A DNA stretch of 64,000 bases, taken from assembly GCA_913060675.1 (NCBI GenBank), contig CAJXUS010000004.1, forward strand, positions 1 to 64,000. Direction: 5' to 3'. Below are positions 7,809-20,282 of this stretch, piece by piece. The position numbers and the translations under genes are program-made. Positions within the stretch are counted from its first letter, which is position 1; every line of letters begins with the position of its first letter. The DNA comes from an uncultured Rhodospirillales bacterium (GTDB taxonomy: Bacteria > Pseudomonadota > Alphaproteobacteria > Kiloniellales > Kiloniellaceae). A model generated the notes under the pieces. It saw only the letters and a program-made list of their open reading frames with translations. It did no database searches and was not told the DNA's origin.

Positions 7809-8964
7809 ATTTGTTGAGATGATCAACTATCGTCATCTTCTCACCACTGGCCTGAAGTTCCTCCAACCATTTTCCAGCGACTTTGACATCGCGTGGCGCG
7901 GCAGAAACACCCGGGGTAATCTCGCCGTTAAGCACAGCTTCAACGCCGTAGCTTACAGTAATCGAAACCAACCGCGCCATAGCAGTGTGTTGATCGTCGC
8001 CGTATGCATCCATGACATAGGACTTGTCATATACACGCGTGCCGTCTTGTTCTGCCCAAAGATCAACGCTGAGAACAACACGGTCATGCTCACCTTCGGC
8101 CAAGGAATATTTATCCCATAGATCGGCTGAGATTTCAGCTAAGCGCTTATCTCCAGCTTCTCCTTCCAGAGTTTCTATTTCCTTGAAGAGGTCGGCCCAG
8201 GCTGAGGACCACCCACCAAACCGTAAAGTACCACGGACAAATAAGTCCATGTCCCAATCATCACCGAAACCATACTCTTTCATAAAGGGATAGGAATCAC
8301 GATTGGGATACACTTCAAAGGTCTCGGTTCCTTTTTCCAAAGCAACCTCATATGACTGCACCGCATCCCATGGACGGCTCACATCATAAACTTTACCATC
8401 ACGTAAACTTTTGGACGGTGATCTCAGCGCTTTAAGCACGCCCAAAGGTGCCCAGCTAAACTTATAACAAAAATCGTTTGGCTCTTCCGAAAGGCCACCA
8501 CAGTATGAACGGAAGGAGTGGACATTTTTGCGCGAGAAGACAGGTGAGTTTCTATAATCATCCATCAGGATATGCGCCATTAGATGATCAATACCAGGAT
8601 CGAGGCCAACTTCGTTTACCAGCGCCAATCCTCTTTGTTTCGCCACAGTATTTAACGCCCGCATTTCAGGAGAAATATAGGAACTTGAAACAAAGTTCGC
8701 ACCAACTTCCAAGCAAAGTTCGGCGATAGCAACATGGAAATCACCAGGAAGCATTGAAACCGCAAGATCACCTTCTTTCAGCTCATCCGCAAAAGCATCA
8801 GGCGTAAAAGCTTTGATATCAAAGTCCCCAGAAAGACCCGCCGTCGCAGCTTCAGCCTTTGCAAGCGTGCGGTTCCAAACCGTAACAGTATGCCCGCGCT
8901 CGATCAGCCGACGAATACCCGGTACTGTGGAAAGGCCTGCGCCCAACCAGTGAATACGTGCCAT
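7807..8964 (-). CDS. Saccharopine dehydrogenase family protein
   Basis: 385 residues: N-terminal Rossmann fold (HWLGAGLSTVPGIRRLIERG) with NAD(P)-binding turn, then the saccharopine-reductase-type C-terminal domain with FRSYCGGLSEEPN and YKFSWAPLGVL. Family members oxidise or reduce saccharopine-like secondary amines in lysine metabolism, or related imino compounds. The ATG at 8964 has AAGGAA upstream. It is convergent with the RidA operon. The link to the RidA/aminotransferase cluster is by position only, but an enzyme acting on C-N bonds fits with them. Confidence 0.75.
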   Translation of the reverse strand: MARIHWLGAGLSTVPGIRRLIERGHTVTVWNRTLAKAEAATAGLSGDFDIKAFTPDAFADELKEGDLAVSMLPGDFHVAIAELCLEVGANFVSSSYISPEMRALNTVAKQRGLALVNEVGLDPGIDHLMAHILMDDYRNSPVFSRKNVHSFRSYCGGLSEEPNDFCYKFSWAPLGVLKALRSPSKSLRDGKVYDVSRPWDAVQSYEVALEKGTETFEVYPNRDSYPFMKEYGFGDDWDMDLFVRGTLRFGGWSSAWADLFKEIETLEGEAGDKRLAEISADLWDKYSLAEGEHDRVVLSVDLWAEQDGTRVYDKSYVMDAYGDDQHTAMARLVSITVSYGVEAVLNGEITPGVSAAPRDVKVAGKWLEELQASGEKMTIVDHLNK

Positions 8965-9286
8965 CTCTTATTCCTTATTATATATCCAGCGGTATTTTTT
9001 TATTACAGTCTCTCTACACGATCCCAATTGCCTTTAGAAGCCAATTTGCTCCACAAGCTTGTTTTTCAAGATTTATCAGGGAATAAGTAGCTCTCAAAAG
9101 TACAGGGCAGCACTATAAGGTTGTCCTTATGAAGCATCAGCACGCTATATCAGTGCCCTATTGCCCTCCAATCTCTCGAAGCACAATGTCCCTTTAGCAA
9201 GGATTACCTTGACTTGATGATCCTTCAGTTGGGGAACGAAGATGACCTTACAACGCTCCCCACCTTTAAAAGTAGCTCCCTTGAGA
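8965..9286. other. Intergenic, no gene seen
   Basis: 322 bases between the start of the saccharopine-dehydrogenase-like gene and the end of katG. It should hold the promoter of the former. I see no convincing ORF, RNA gene or strong terminator; a weak GGGG...CCCC pairing near 9232-9264 could end katG transcription. Confidence 0.4.
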
Positions 9287-11859
<2,573 letters not shown>

Positions 11860-12342
11860 ATGTTCGCAGTAATCAAAACCGGCGGCAAGCAGTACAAAGT
11901 CCGTAAGGACGATGTTCTGGTCGTCGAAAAGATCAACCTGGAAGCTGGTGCTTCTGTTGATTTCGATTCAGTTCTAATGATCGGTGACGATGAGAAGGCA
12001 ACCATTGGCGCGCCAGTAGTGGACGGCGCCGTGGTCAAGGCTGATGTGGTTGAACAGACGCGCGGCGACAAAGTCGTCATCTTTAAAAAGAAGCGTCGTA
12101 AGAACCATCGCCGTAAAAACGGTCATCGCCAGGATCTCACAGTCATCAAGATCACTGACATTCTCGCCGATGGCGCTTCGAAGCCTGCTAAAAAAGCAGC
12201 TGCTCCGAAAGCCGCAGCTAAAGCAGATGCAGAAACTACGGAGAAAAAAGCAGCTCCGAAGAAGAAAGCAGCTCCTAAAGCTGAAACTAAGGCTAAAGCA
12301 GCTCCTAAAAAAGCAGCTCCTAAAAAAGCAGCAGAGGAATAA
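11860..12342 (+). CDS. rplU: 50S ribosomal protein L21
   Basis: 160 residues. Residues 1-103 are the L21 fold, starting with the canonical [14 protein letters not shown] and including [16 protein letters not shown], which binds 23S rRNA. A tail of about 55 residues rich in Lys, Ala and Pro follows, built of repeated KKAAPK-like units, which longer alphaproteobacterial L21 proteins also carry. I prefer the ATG at 11860 over the GTG at 11848 because all L21 proteins begin at this methionine. rpmA follows after 6 bases. Confidence 0.95.
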   Translation: MFAVIKTGGKQYKVRKDDVLVVEKINLEAGASVDFDSVLMIGDDEKATIGAPVVDGAVVKADVVEQTRGDKVVIFKKKRRKNHRRKNGHRQDLTVIKITDILADGASKPAKKAAAPKAAAKADAETTEKKAAPKKKAAPKAETKAKAAPKKAAPKKAAEE

Positions 12343-12348
12343 GACCTC

Positions 12349-12606
12349 ATGGCACATAAAAAAGCTGGCGGTTCATCCCGCAACGGTCGCGACTCAGCAG
12401 GTCGCCGCCTTGGTGTAAAAAAATTCGGTGGCGAGCGCGTTATCTCAGGCAACATCCTGGTACGTCAGCGCGGCACTAAGTTCCATCCTGGCGATAACGT
12501 TGGCATGGGTAAAGATCACACGATCTTCGCCACTGTCGAAGGAAACGTTGTTTTCCGCGAAAGAGCCGGTGGACGCACATACATTTCAGTATTGCCGGCG
12601 GCCTAA
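12349..12606 (+). CDS. rpmA: 50S ribosomal protein L27
   Basis: 85 residues, standard length, with the N-terminal [15 protein letters not shown] arm that reaches the peptidyl-transferase centre and the [18 protein letters not shown] core. No extra N-terminal cleavage peptide (as in Firmicutes) is present. It forms an operon with rplU and is followed by two hairpins. Confidence 0.97.
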   Translation: MAHKKAGGSSRNGRDSAGRRLGVKKFGGERVISGNILVRQRGTKFHPGDNVGMGKDHTIFATVEGNVVFRERAGGRTYISVLPAA

Positions 12607-12616
12607 CGGCCCCGCC

Positions 12617-12680
12617 ATCCAGATCTCGTATCTGGATTGAAATGGTTTAGGGGGGAATGGCTTACCATTCCCCCCTTTTC
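12617..12680 (+). terminator. Double hairpin terminator after rpmA
   Basis: A first hairpin (ATCCAGAT, 12617-12624, with 12630-12637) is followed by a strong one: an 11-base perfect stem (12650-12660 with 12665-12675) with a CTTA loop and TTTT. It closes the rplU-rpmA operon. Confidence 0.85.
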
Positions 12681-12747
12681 ATATTCAGAGCATAAGACCC
12701 ATTTTGGCCACGTTACCCAGCCAAACTTCCCACTGGATCAAGGGTTG

Positions 12748-12825
12748 GTTATACTTATTTTTGTATAACAGCCAGAGACTCTAGATACAGGTCACCCTGA
12801 CCACGATATTTTTATTGGTATCTAG
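12748..12825. repeat. Cluster of inverted repeats in the obgE leader
   Basis: Three dyads lie in 80 bases before obgE: GTTATAC/GTATAAC (12748-12754 and 12763-12769), CTAGATAC/GTATCTAG (12781-12788 and 12818-12825), and GGTCA/TGACC (12790-12794 and 12798-12802) nested inside the second. They have no terminator T run. They may form leader RNA structure or operator sites for obgE. Confidence 0.45.
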
Positions 12826-12836
12826 GCTACGTATAG

Positions 12837-13901
<1,065 letters not shown>

Positions 13902-13946
13902 GGTTGCCGCTTTATTCTGACTTCTCTTTTCCGGCAGTGAAAGACA

Positions 13947-15095
13947 ATGAACAACAAAACGCCAGAACTTGGGTTATCCGCCGCTAAACATTTAGAATCC
14001 GCCAAACGCATCGTCATTAAAATTGGCTCTGCACTTCTTGTTGATGAGGTTACCGGGCAACCGCGCCATCAGTGGCTCAATGCCCTGACAGACGATGTCG
14101 CGAGCTTGAGAAGGCTTGGCGCCGAAGTCATTCTGGTTTCATCAGGCGCGATTGCTGTTGGCAGGAACCGCTTGGGGCTGACAAAACAAAATCTACGGCT
14201 GGAAGAAAAACAAGCCTCTGCAGCGACAGGGCAAATTCTATTGGCCCACGCCTATCAAGAAGCCTTGGCCAGACATGATATCACGGTATCTCAGGTTCTC
14301 CTTACTCTAGGTGATACCGAAGAACGCCGTCGTCATTTGAATGCCCGAAACACCCTGACGACATTGCTTCGCCTTGGCACTGTTCCGATCATCAACGAAA
14401 ACGATACCGTTGCCACCAGCGAGATCCGTTTTGGCGACAATGACCGCTTGGCCGCGCGTGTTGGCGCCATGGTTGATGCCGATCTTCTGGTTCTCCTTTC
14501 AGATATCGATGGCCTCTATTCTGCAGACCCGAAACGAGATCCAGACGCACAATTCCTTCCTGTGGTCAGCGAAATTACCCCTGAGATTGACGCCATGGCC
14601 GGTGAAGCCCTTCCTGGATATAGCTCTGGTGGCATGATCACCAAAATCTCGGCGGCCAAGATTGCGGTTGGGGCTGGGTGCAACATGATCATCGCCAATG
14701 GACATCAACTCAACCCTCTGCAAAACATTCTTGATGGTAATCGCGCGACGGTATTTGAAGCTTCTGTTGAGCCCAAAACAGCCCGTAAACGCTATATAGC
14801 AGGGAGTTTGAAACCTCTTGGAACAGTTACCGTTGATGCAGGCGCTTTAAAGGCCTTGCAAAACGGAAAGTCACTTCTACCTGCAGGTGTTACAGCGATA
14901 GAAGGTGATTTCCAGCGCGGAGACGCGGTTGATGTTAAATCTTTGGATGGACGAGAAGTCGCCCGTGGTTTAGCTGCCTATTCACACCATGATGCGCGCC
15001 AAATTATCGGGCTGAAGTCTTCTGAAATAGAACAACGCCTGGGATATCTTGGTCGCGATGAACTGATACATAGAGATGACCTTGTCCTCAGCTAA
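13947..15095 (+). CDS. proB: Glutamate 5-kinase
   Basis: First step of proline synthesis (ATP + glutamate to glutamyl-5-phosphate). 382 residues: amino-acid-kinase domain (about 20-270, with [43 protein letters not shown] and [13 protein letters not shown]) and a C-terminal PUA domain (about 290-370, with [18 protein letters not shown]). Proline is also an osmolyte, which fits a saline habitat. proA follows 103 bases on. Confidence 0.96.
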   Translation: MNNKTPELGLSAAKHLESAKRIVIKIGSALLVDEVTGQPRHQWLNALTDDVASLRRLGAEVILVSSGAIAVGRNRLGLTKQNLRLEEKQASAATGQILLAHAYQEALARHDITVSQVLLTLGDTEERRRHLNARNTLTTLLRLGTVPIINENDTVATSEIRFGDNDRLAARVGAMVDADLLVLLSDIDGLYSADPKRDPDAQFLPVVSEITPEIDAMAGEALPGYSSGGMITKISAAKIAVGAGCNMIIANGHQLNPLQNILDGNRATVFEASVEPKTARKRYIAGSLKPLGTVTVDAGALKALQNGKSLLPAGVTAIEGDFQRGDAVDVKSLDGREVARGLAAYSHHDARQIIGLKSSEIEQRLGYLGRDELIHRDDLVLS

Positions 15096-15198
15096 AAAGA
15101 TACAATATAATCAAGTTGCTAATCGAACTTAAGCAAGAACGTACAAAAAACAACAAAGCAGCCAATCAAAGGTTGCTGTCAAACGGGAAACCAAGGAT

Positions 15199-16458
15199 AT
15201 GAGTGAACTGAAAGCACAAATGGATCAGCTCGGCCAAGCTGCGAAAGCCGCTGCCCAGGATCTAGCTCTCGCACCTGCAGAGGCAAAAAACAATGCCTTA
15301 AAAGCTGCCGCACAAGCTATTCGTGCTCAACTCCCGGCAATCCTTGAAGCAAACAAAAAAGACATGACAGCCGCAGAGGCCAAAGGCATCAGTAGTGCCA
15401 TGCTGGACCGTCTGGCCCTTGATGCTGATCGCGTAGAAGCCATGGCTGAAGGCCTTGAAGCTATAGCGGCTTTCCCAGATCCAATTGGAAAATCCCTGGA
15501 GACTTGGGAACAACCTAACGGCCTAAAGTTTGAAAAAGTATCAGTGCCCCTCGGTGTGATAGGTATCATCTATGAAAGCCGTCCTAATGTGACGGCCGAT
15601 GCTGGTGCTCTCTGCCTTAAGGCTGGGAATGCATCAATATTGCGCGGAGGCTCAGAAAGCTTTCACTCCTCAGGCGCCATTTTAACTTGCCTGCAATCTG
15701 GACTTGAAGCTGCGGGTTTACCAACGGCATCTATTCAGCGCGTGCCAACAATTGACCGAGCAGCGGTTGGGCACTTGTTAACAATGAGCAACTACGTCGA
15801 TCTTATTATTCCACGCGGGGGCCGCGGACTAATTGAGCGTATTCAAACGGAAAGTCGCGTGCCTGTCTTGGCCCATCTCGACGGTCTTTGCCATACCTAC
15901 CTCCATGGTTCAGCTAATCCCAAAATGGCACTTGAAGTTGTCCTCAATGCAAAAATGCGTCGTACCGGTATATGCGGCTCAACAGAAACTCTTTTGGTCG
16001 ATAAGACATTTTCAGATACAGATCTGAAACCCATTCTTGATGAGCTCATGACAAAGGGCTGTGAAATTCGCGGAGATGCCGCCATTCAAGAGCTTGATTC
16101 TCGTGTGAACGAAGCTGTCGCTTCTGACTGGGATACTGAGTATCTCGATGCCATTCTTTCCGTGCGGAAGGTTGACGGACTTTCCGATGCTGTTTCTCAT
16201 ATAAACCAGCATGGCTCTCATCACACCGAAGCAATTATCGCCGAGGACCTTTCTGCCGCTTCGACATTCCAACAACAAGTAGATGCTGGGATCGTTATCC
16301 ATAATGCCTCGACCCAGTTCGCGGATGGCGGACAGTTTGGCATGGGAGCCGAGATCGGTATTTCTACGGGTAAATTACATGCTCGTGGCCCGGTTGGCGC
16401 CGACCAATTGACAAGCTATAAATACCTTGTCCGTGGGGAAGGTCACGCCCGTCCTTGA
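15199..16458 (+). CDS. proA: Gamma-glutamyl phosphate reductase
   Basis: Second step of proline synthesis: NADPH-dependent reduction of glutamyl-5-phosphate to the semialdehyde. 419 residues, normal length, aldehyde dehydrogenase fold. Visible: YESRPNVTADAGALCLKAGNA, the substrate region PRGGRGLIERIQ, the catalytic cysteine in RRTGICGSTETLL, and the C-terminal GMGAEIGISTGKLHARGP. It is paired with proB and followed closely by nadD. Confidence 0.97.
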   Translation: MSELKAQMDQLGQAAKAAAQDLALAPAEAKNNALKAAAQAIRAQLPAILEANKKDMTAAEAKGISSAMLDRLALDADRVEAMAEGLEAIAAFPDPIGKSLETWEQPNGLKFEKVSVPLGVIGIIYESRPNVTADAGALCLKAGNASILRGGSESFHSSGAILTCLQSGLEAAGLPTASIQRVPTIDRAAVGHLLTMSNYVDLIIPRGGRGLIERIQTESRVPVLAHLDGLCHTYLHGSANPKMALEVVLNAKMRRTGICGSTETLLVDKTFSDTDLKPILDELMTKGCEIRGDAAIQELDSRVNEAVASDWDTEYLDAILSVRKVDGLSDAVSHINQHGSHHTEAIIAEDLSAASTFQQQVDAGIVIHNASTQFADGGQFGMGAEIGISTGKLHARGPVGADQLTSYKYLVRGEGHARP

Positions 16459-16486
16459 TGCTTCTTGTTGATCTGATTGCATTACG

Positions 16487-17161
16487 ATGAAACAACAGCT
16501 CCCGCCAAGTCTTGAGTTTGACAAGATTGTTAGCCCAAAAAGTCTCGCCGACAGCCTTGGCGGGACCCTCCCTCCGGCGGGGCACAAAATTGGCTTACTT
16601 GGCGGGTCCTTTAACCCTGCCCACACCGCCCACTACCAGATCTCAATTGACGCTCTCAAACGGTTAAACCTTGATGAGGTATGGTGGTTGGTCTCGCCGC
16701 AAAACCCTCTTAAAGATACCAACGGTATGGCCTCGCTATCAGATCGGGTTTCCAGTGCCCTTGCCATGCAAAGACATCCCCGCATCCGCATTACCACAAT
16801 TGAAAGCCAATTAGGGTCTGTCTACACAGCAAACACCCTCAGCAATCTTGTTGCTCGATTCCCTAAAGTAGAGTTCGTCTGGCTAATGGGGGCAGACAAC
16901 TTAAGCCAAATTTCACGTTGGCGGGATTGGCAGGATATATTTCAAACTGTAAAAGTCGCCGTCTTCGCGCGACCGGGCTATTCCCTACAAGCCGCTGCAT
17001 CCAAGGCGGCACAACGCTTTAAGCGAAATCGAATACCCGAACAACGCTCCCACACCCTATTCGAATACCAGACTCCAGCATGGGTTTTGATCCACGGACA
17101 TCAATCCAAAATATCGTCTACAAAAATACGAAACGGGCACGATTTGGGAAAAAAGTCATAA
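16487..17161 (+). CDS. nadD: Nicotinate-nucleotide adenylyltransferase
   Basis: Makes deamido-NAD from nicotinate mononucleotide and ATP. 224 residues. The nucleotidyltransferase motif GLLGGSFNPAHTAHY near residue 37 (GxFxPxHxxH form) and the C-terminal SSTKIR (ISSTxxR motif) are both present, with LMGADNLSQISRW in between. An N-terminal extension of about 30 residues precedes the core. It lies 28 bases after proA, a usual neighbour in this class. Confidence 0.94.
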   Translation: MKQQLPPSLEFDKIVSPKSLADSLGGTLPPAGHKIGLLGGSFNPAHTAHYQISIDALKRLNLDEVWWLVSPQNPLKDTNGMASLSDRVSSALAMQRHPRIRITTIESQLGSVYTANTLSNLVARFPKVEFVWLMGADNLSQISRWRDWQDIFQTVKVAVFARPGYSLQAAASKAAQRFKRNRIPEQRSHTLFEYQTPAWVLIHGHQSKISSTKIRNGHDLGKKS

Positions 17162-17380
17162 ATAATGCATCTATGAATCCCTTTATTGTAACCCAGTGCA
17201 TTAACATATAGGGTAGCCCCGCTTTGATGTGCTAGAGTTGTTAGCATGACTAGGCGTGCTGTATAGCGATAATTACAGGACATATGATAACAGCCTGCAG
17301 TGAGAAGTCGTGATCCCACGAGTAGGTTCATTTGACGGAGACCGATCATACCACGAGAATCTACGGCCACTGAGGCCAAT

Positions 17381-17758
17381 ATGCAGGATATTACGGGCAA
17401 CAGCCGTGACCTGCTTGAATTTGTTCGAAACTCATTAGAGGACGACAAGGCAGAAGATATTGTCGTTATCGAACTTGCCGGGAAATCCAGTATTGCTGAC
17501 TACATGATCATTGCTAGTGGTAACTCTAGCCGTCAAGTATCAGCTATGTCTGACCACCTGCTCCGCGGACTTAAAAACTCTGGCATGAAAAGTATCATTG
17601 CCGAAGGAAAAGAACGTGGCGATTGGGTACTGGTCGATGCTGGCGATGTTGTGGTTCACCTCTTCCGCCCAGAAGTCCGAGCGTTTTATAACTTGGAAAA
17701 AATGTGGGGCCTGGAGCTGCCTGAATCAGCACAATCCTTCGTTTCTAAAGACGTCTAG
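17381..17758 (+). CDS. rsfS: Ribosome silencing factor RsfS
   Basis: Binds L14 and blocks subunit joining when nutrients fall. 125 residues with DUF143 features: KAEDIVVIELAGKSSIADYMIIASG, SSRQVSAMSDHL, GDWVLVDAGDVVVHLFRPEVRAFYNLE (read in parts). The ATG at 17381 has a GAGG site upstream. It is preceded by 219 non-coding bases and followed after 19 bases by rlmH. Confidence 0.94.
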   Translation: MQDITGNSRDLLEFVRNSLEDDKAEDIVVIELAGKSSIADYMIIASGNSSRQVSAMSDHLLRGLKNSGMKSIIAEGKERGDWVLVDAGDVVVHLFRPEVRAFYNLEKMWGLELPESAQSFVSKDV

Positions 17759-17777
17759 TTTCTAGATACGGCTATAG

Positions 17778-18251
17778 ATGCGAATAACCTTAGTTGCTGT
17801 CGGAAAAGCGAAAGCCGGACCGGCAAAGGAACTTTTTGAACTCTATTGTAAACGTTTAGCAGGCAATCGCCTCAACTGGAGTCTTGAACTCCGCGAAGTT
17901 GAGGAAAAGAGAAATTTGCCTGCTGCTCAGCTAAAACAGCGTGAAGGCGAACTGCTCCTCGCCGCTGTCCCCAAGGGGGCAAAAATTATCACCCTGGATG
18001 AGCGCGGAAAAGATTTTTCCAGCCCTCAGTTTTCTCAAACCCTCGGCAAGTGGCAAGATAGCGGAGAACAAGACATTGTTTTTCTGATCGGCGGCGCTGA
18101 TGGCCTCTCTGATGAAGTTAAAAGCAGATCACAACAAAGCCTATGCCTTGGTCGCTTAACCTGGCCGCATATGCTGGTACGCGGATTGTTCGCAGAACAA
18201 ATTTACCGATCTTCATGTATATTGACGGGACATCCTTATCACAGGGACTAG
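17778..18251 (+). CDS. rlmH: 23S rRNA pseudouridine(1915) N3-methyltransferase
   Basis: SPOUT-class methyltransferase, 157 residues (normal). Motifs: ITLDERGKDFSSPQFSQTL, the SAM-binding knot FLIGGADGLSDEV and the C-terminal HMLVRGLFAEQIYR...GHPYHRD. It follows rsfS in one operon, the universal pairing. Confidence 0.96.
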   Translation: MRITLVAVGKAKAGPAKELFELYCKRLAGNRLNWSLELREVEEKRNLPAAQLKQREGELLLAAVPKGAKIITLDERGKDFSSPQFSQTLGKWQDSGEQDIVFLIGGADGLSDEVKSRSQQSLCLGRLTWPHMLVRGLFAEQIYRSSCILTGHPYHRD

Positions 18252-18713
18252 GTCTTTTCTCAGAGTGCAAATTTTTTAAATATTTATTCTAGAATTTAGA
18301 ATAAATCCTTCTCAAAGGCATTCTGAATACAGTCTTTCACTGTGAGACCTTTAAATGCACTGAACAACACCCCCCTTGTTCCTAATTCGTTAACAGATCC
18401 TGTTTGGAATTATACTCCTGACTTTAAACTTGGAGTGCTTTCTTATTGTTGGCTTCTGATTAAGTGGGCGGGAGTGGCTTGGGGCTATCATTTGTCGATA
18501 GATATATCACCCTTGTCGGGGGATCTCTTTCTATGACCTTAAAAAAGGTGTCGGAACGCGCGTAAAGATAACTCTCCCCCGAGAAATCCCACAGAACTCA
18601 AACTAAGTCGTGAATTATAGTCAAAAGAAGACTAGATTATCTTGAAAATAAATTCTCCCTTAACGATCCTCAGTTAATCTACTATCACTGATAAATGAAA
18701 GAGTTACTCCCCC
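18252..18713. other. 462-base intergenic region before gpmI
   Basis: No convincing protein: a 64-codon open frame at 18342-18536 has no family look and no ribosome site. The stretch is AT-rich and contains a perfect 10-base inverted repeat with a 5-base loop at 18282-18306 (ATTTATTCTA and its complement). It presumably holds the gpmI promoter; a small RNA cannot be excluded. Confidence 0.4.
18282..18306. repeat. Perfect AT-rich 10-base inverted repeat
   Basis: ATTTATTCTA (18282-18291) and TAGAATAAAT (18297-18306) flank GAATT. It sits 31 bases after the rlmH stop. A T run is lacking on the plus strand, so it is a poor terminator; it may be a protein site or a weak hairpin. Confidence 0.5.
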
Positions 18714-20270
18714 ATGTCATCTGTTATCCCATCTACAGTACAGAAACCAAAACCTGTTGTTCTTTGTATTCTTGATGGATGGGGCTTTCGTAAAGAAGAC
18801 GCTCACAACGCAATCAATTTAGCAAAGACACCTTTGGTTGACCGCTTGAGTGACCAAGTTCCCTTAGGGTACCTTGCCACCTGTGGAAGAGATGTTGGCC
18901 TTCCCGATGGCCAGATGGGTAATTCAGAAGTCGGTCATATGAATATTGGGGCCGGACGTGTCGTTATGCAAAGTCTTCCCAGAATTGATGTCTCTATCGA
19001 AGACGGTAGTTTTGCTAAAAATGCAGCCTTACTCGATACTATTTCAAAGCTAAAAAAATCAGGTGGCACGGCCCAGGTACTTGGCGTGATTTCAAATGGT
19101 GGTGTTCACGGACACCAGTCACAAACTTCGACTTTGGTTCGTGCTCTTGAAACCGCTGGAATCCCCGTTATCGTTCACGCAATCCTTGATGGTCGCGACA
19201 CCTCCCCGCAAAGTGCCTCTGATTTTGTCAAAGACTTTCAAAGAGAAACACCTGGCGTGGTTATTGGAACGGTTCTCGGCCGATATTACGCCATGGATCG
19301 CGATAACCGCTGGGAGCGCGTTCAACTTGCCTATGATGCTATTGCCTCAGGAAAAGGGAAAAAAGCATCGACCGCTGAAGAGACCATCAGTAAAAGTTAC
19401 GAAAGCAAAGTCTGGGACGAATTTGTCATCCCCGCGGTAATGGATGGTTATCAAGGCATGAAGGATGGCGACGCTATCATCATGACAAATTTCCGTGCTG
19501 ATCGGGCGCGCCAAATTCTGCATGCCTTTATTGATAAAGATTTCACAGGATTTGATCGCGAATACCGCCCCAAATGCTGCTCTTTCCTTGGCATGGTCGC
19601 CTATTCAGATGAACTGGCGCAATCAATGGGCGTTATGTTTTCTCCCAGGGACCTTAAAAAAACATTGGGAGAGATTGTTTCCACAGCGGGACTTCGCCAA
19701 TTTCGAATAGCTGAAACAGAGAAATACCCGCATGTAACTTACTTCTTTAATGGGGGCATAGAAGCCCCTCTTCCTGGCGAAGACCGTGTTCTTGTTCCTT
19801 CTCCCAAGGTGGCTACTTACGACCTGCAACCCGCGATGTCGGCACCAGAGGTAAATGTTAAGTTATGTGAAGCCATCACCAGTGGTAATTACGAAATGCT
19901 TATCTGCAACTTTGCCAACTGTGATATGGTCGGGCATACAGGTGATCTTAACGCCGCGATTGAAGCTGCTGAGACCGTAGATAGCTGTCTGCAGGATATC
20001 CATGCCGCAACCCTGTCTGTCGGTGGACGCCTGTTAATTACCGCGGATCATGGCAATGCAGAAGAAATGCTCGACCCAATCACAGGATTGCCACATACAG
20101 CTCATACACTTAACCCCGTGCCAATTTTACTTGTAAACGGGCCCGACAATGTAACAAAGATCGCTAATGGCCGTCTTGCCGACATTGCCCCGACGATACT
20201 GGATTTGCTCCATCTTGATCAACCTGGTGAAATGGACGGTAGATCATTAATTCGGAGAGACGAAGACTAA
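18714..20270 (+). CDS. gpmI: 2,3-bisphosphoglycerate-independent phosphoglycerate mutase
   Basis: Interconverts 3- and 2-phosphoglycerate using two Mn ions. 518 residues (usual about 510). Motifs: LCILDGWGFRKE, the phospho-serine site MGNSEVGHMNIGAGR, HAILDGRDTSPQSA, NFRADRARQI, NCDMVGHTGDL and LLITADHGNAEEML. It starts the run gpmI-envC-ctpA, the common order in this class. Confidence 0.97.
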   Translation: MSSVIPSTVQKPKPVVLCILDGWGFRKEDAHNAINLAKTPLVDRLSDQVPLGYLATCGRDVGLPDGQMGNSEVGHMNIGAGRVVMQSLPRIDVSIEDGSFAKNAALLDTISKLKKSGGTAQVLGVISNGGVHGHQSQTSTLVRALETAGIPVIVHAILDGRDTSPQSASDFVKDFQRETPGVVIGTVLGRYYAMDRDNRWERVQLAYDAIASGKGKKASTAEETISKSYESKVWDEFVIPAVMDGYQGMKDGDAIIMTNFRADRARQILHAFIDKDFTGFDREYRPKCCSFLGMVAYSDELAQSMGVMFSPRDLKKTLGEIVSTAGLRQFRIAETEKYPHVTYFFNGGIEAPLPGEDRVLVPSPKVATYDLQPAMSAPEVNVKLCEAITSGNYEMLICNFANCDMVGHTGDLNAAIEAAETVDSCLQDIHAATLSVGGRLLITADHGNAEEMLDPITGLPHTAHTLNPVPILLVNGPDNVTKIANGRLADIAPTILDLLHLDQPGEMDGRSLIRRDED

Positions 20271-20282
20271 CTGAGGATCCCC

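Noticed and set aside
17162..17380. tRNA or small RNA in the space before rsfS
   Set aside because: No cloverleaf or T-loop (GGTTCRANNCC) could be found; only promoter-like AT stretches.
18342..18536. 64-codon open frame in the gap before gpmI
   Set aside because: No ribosome site, no recognisable motif, and composition like non-coding sequence.
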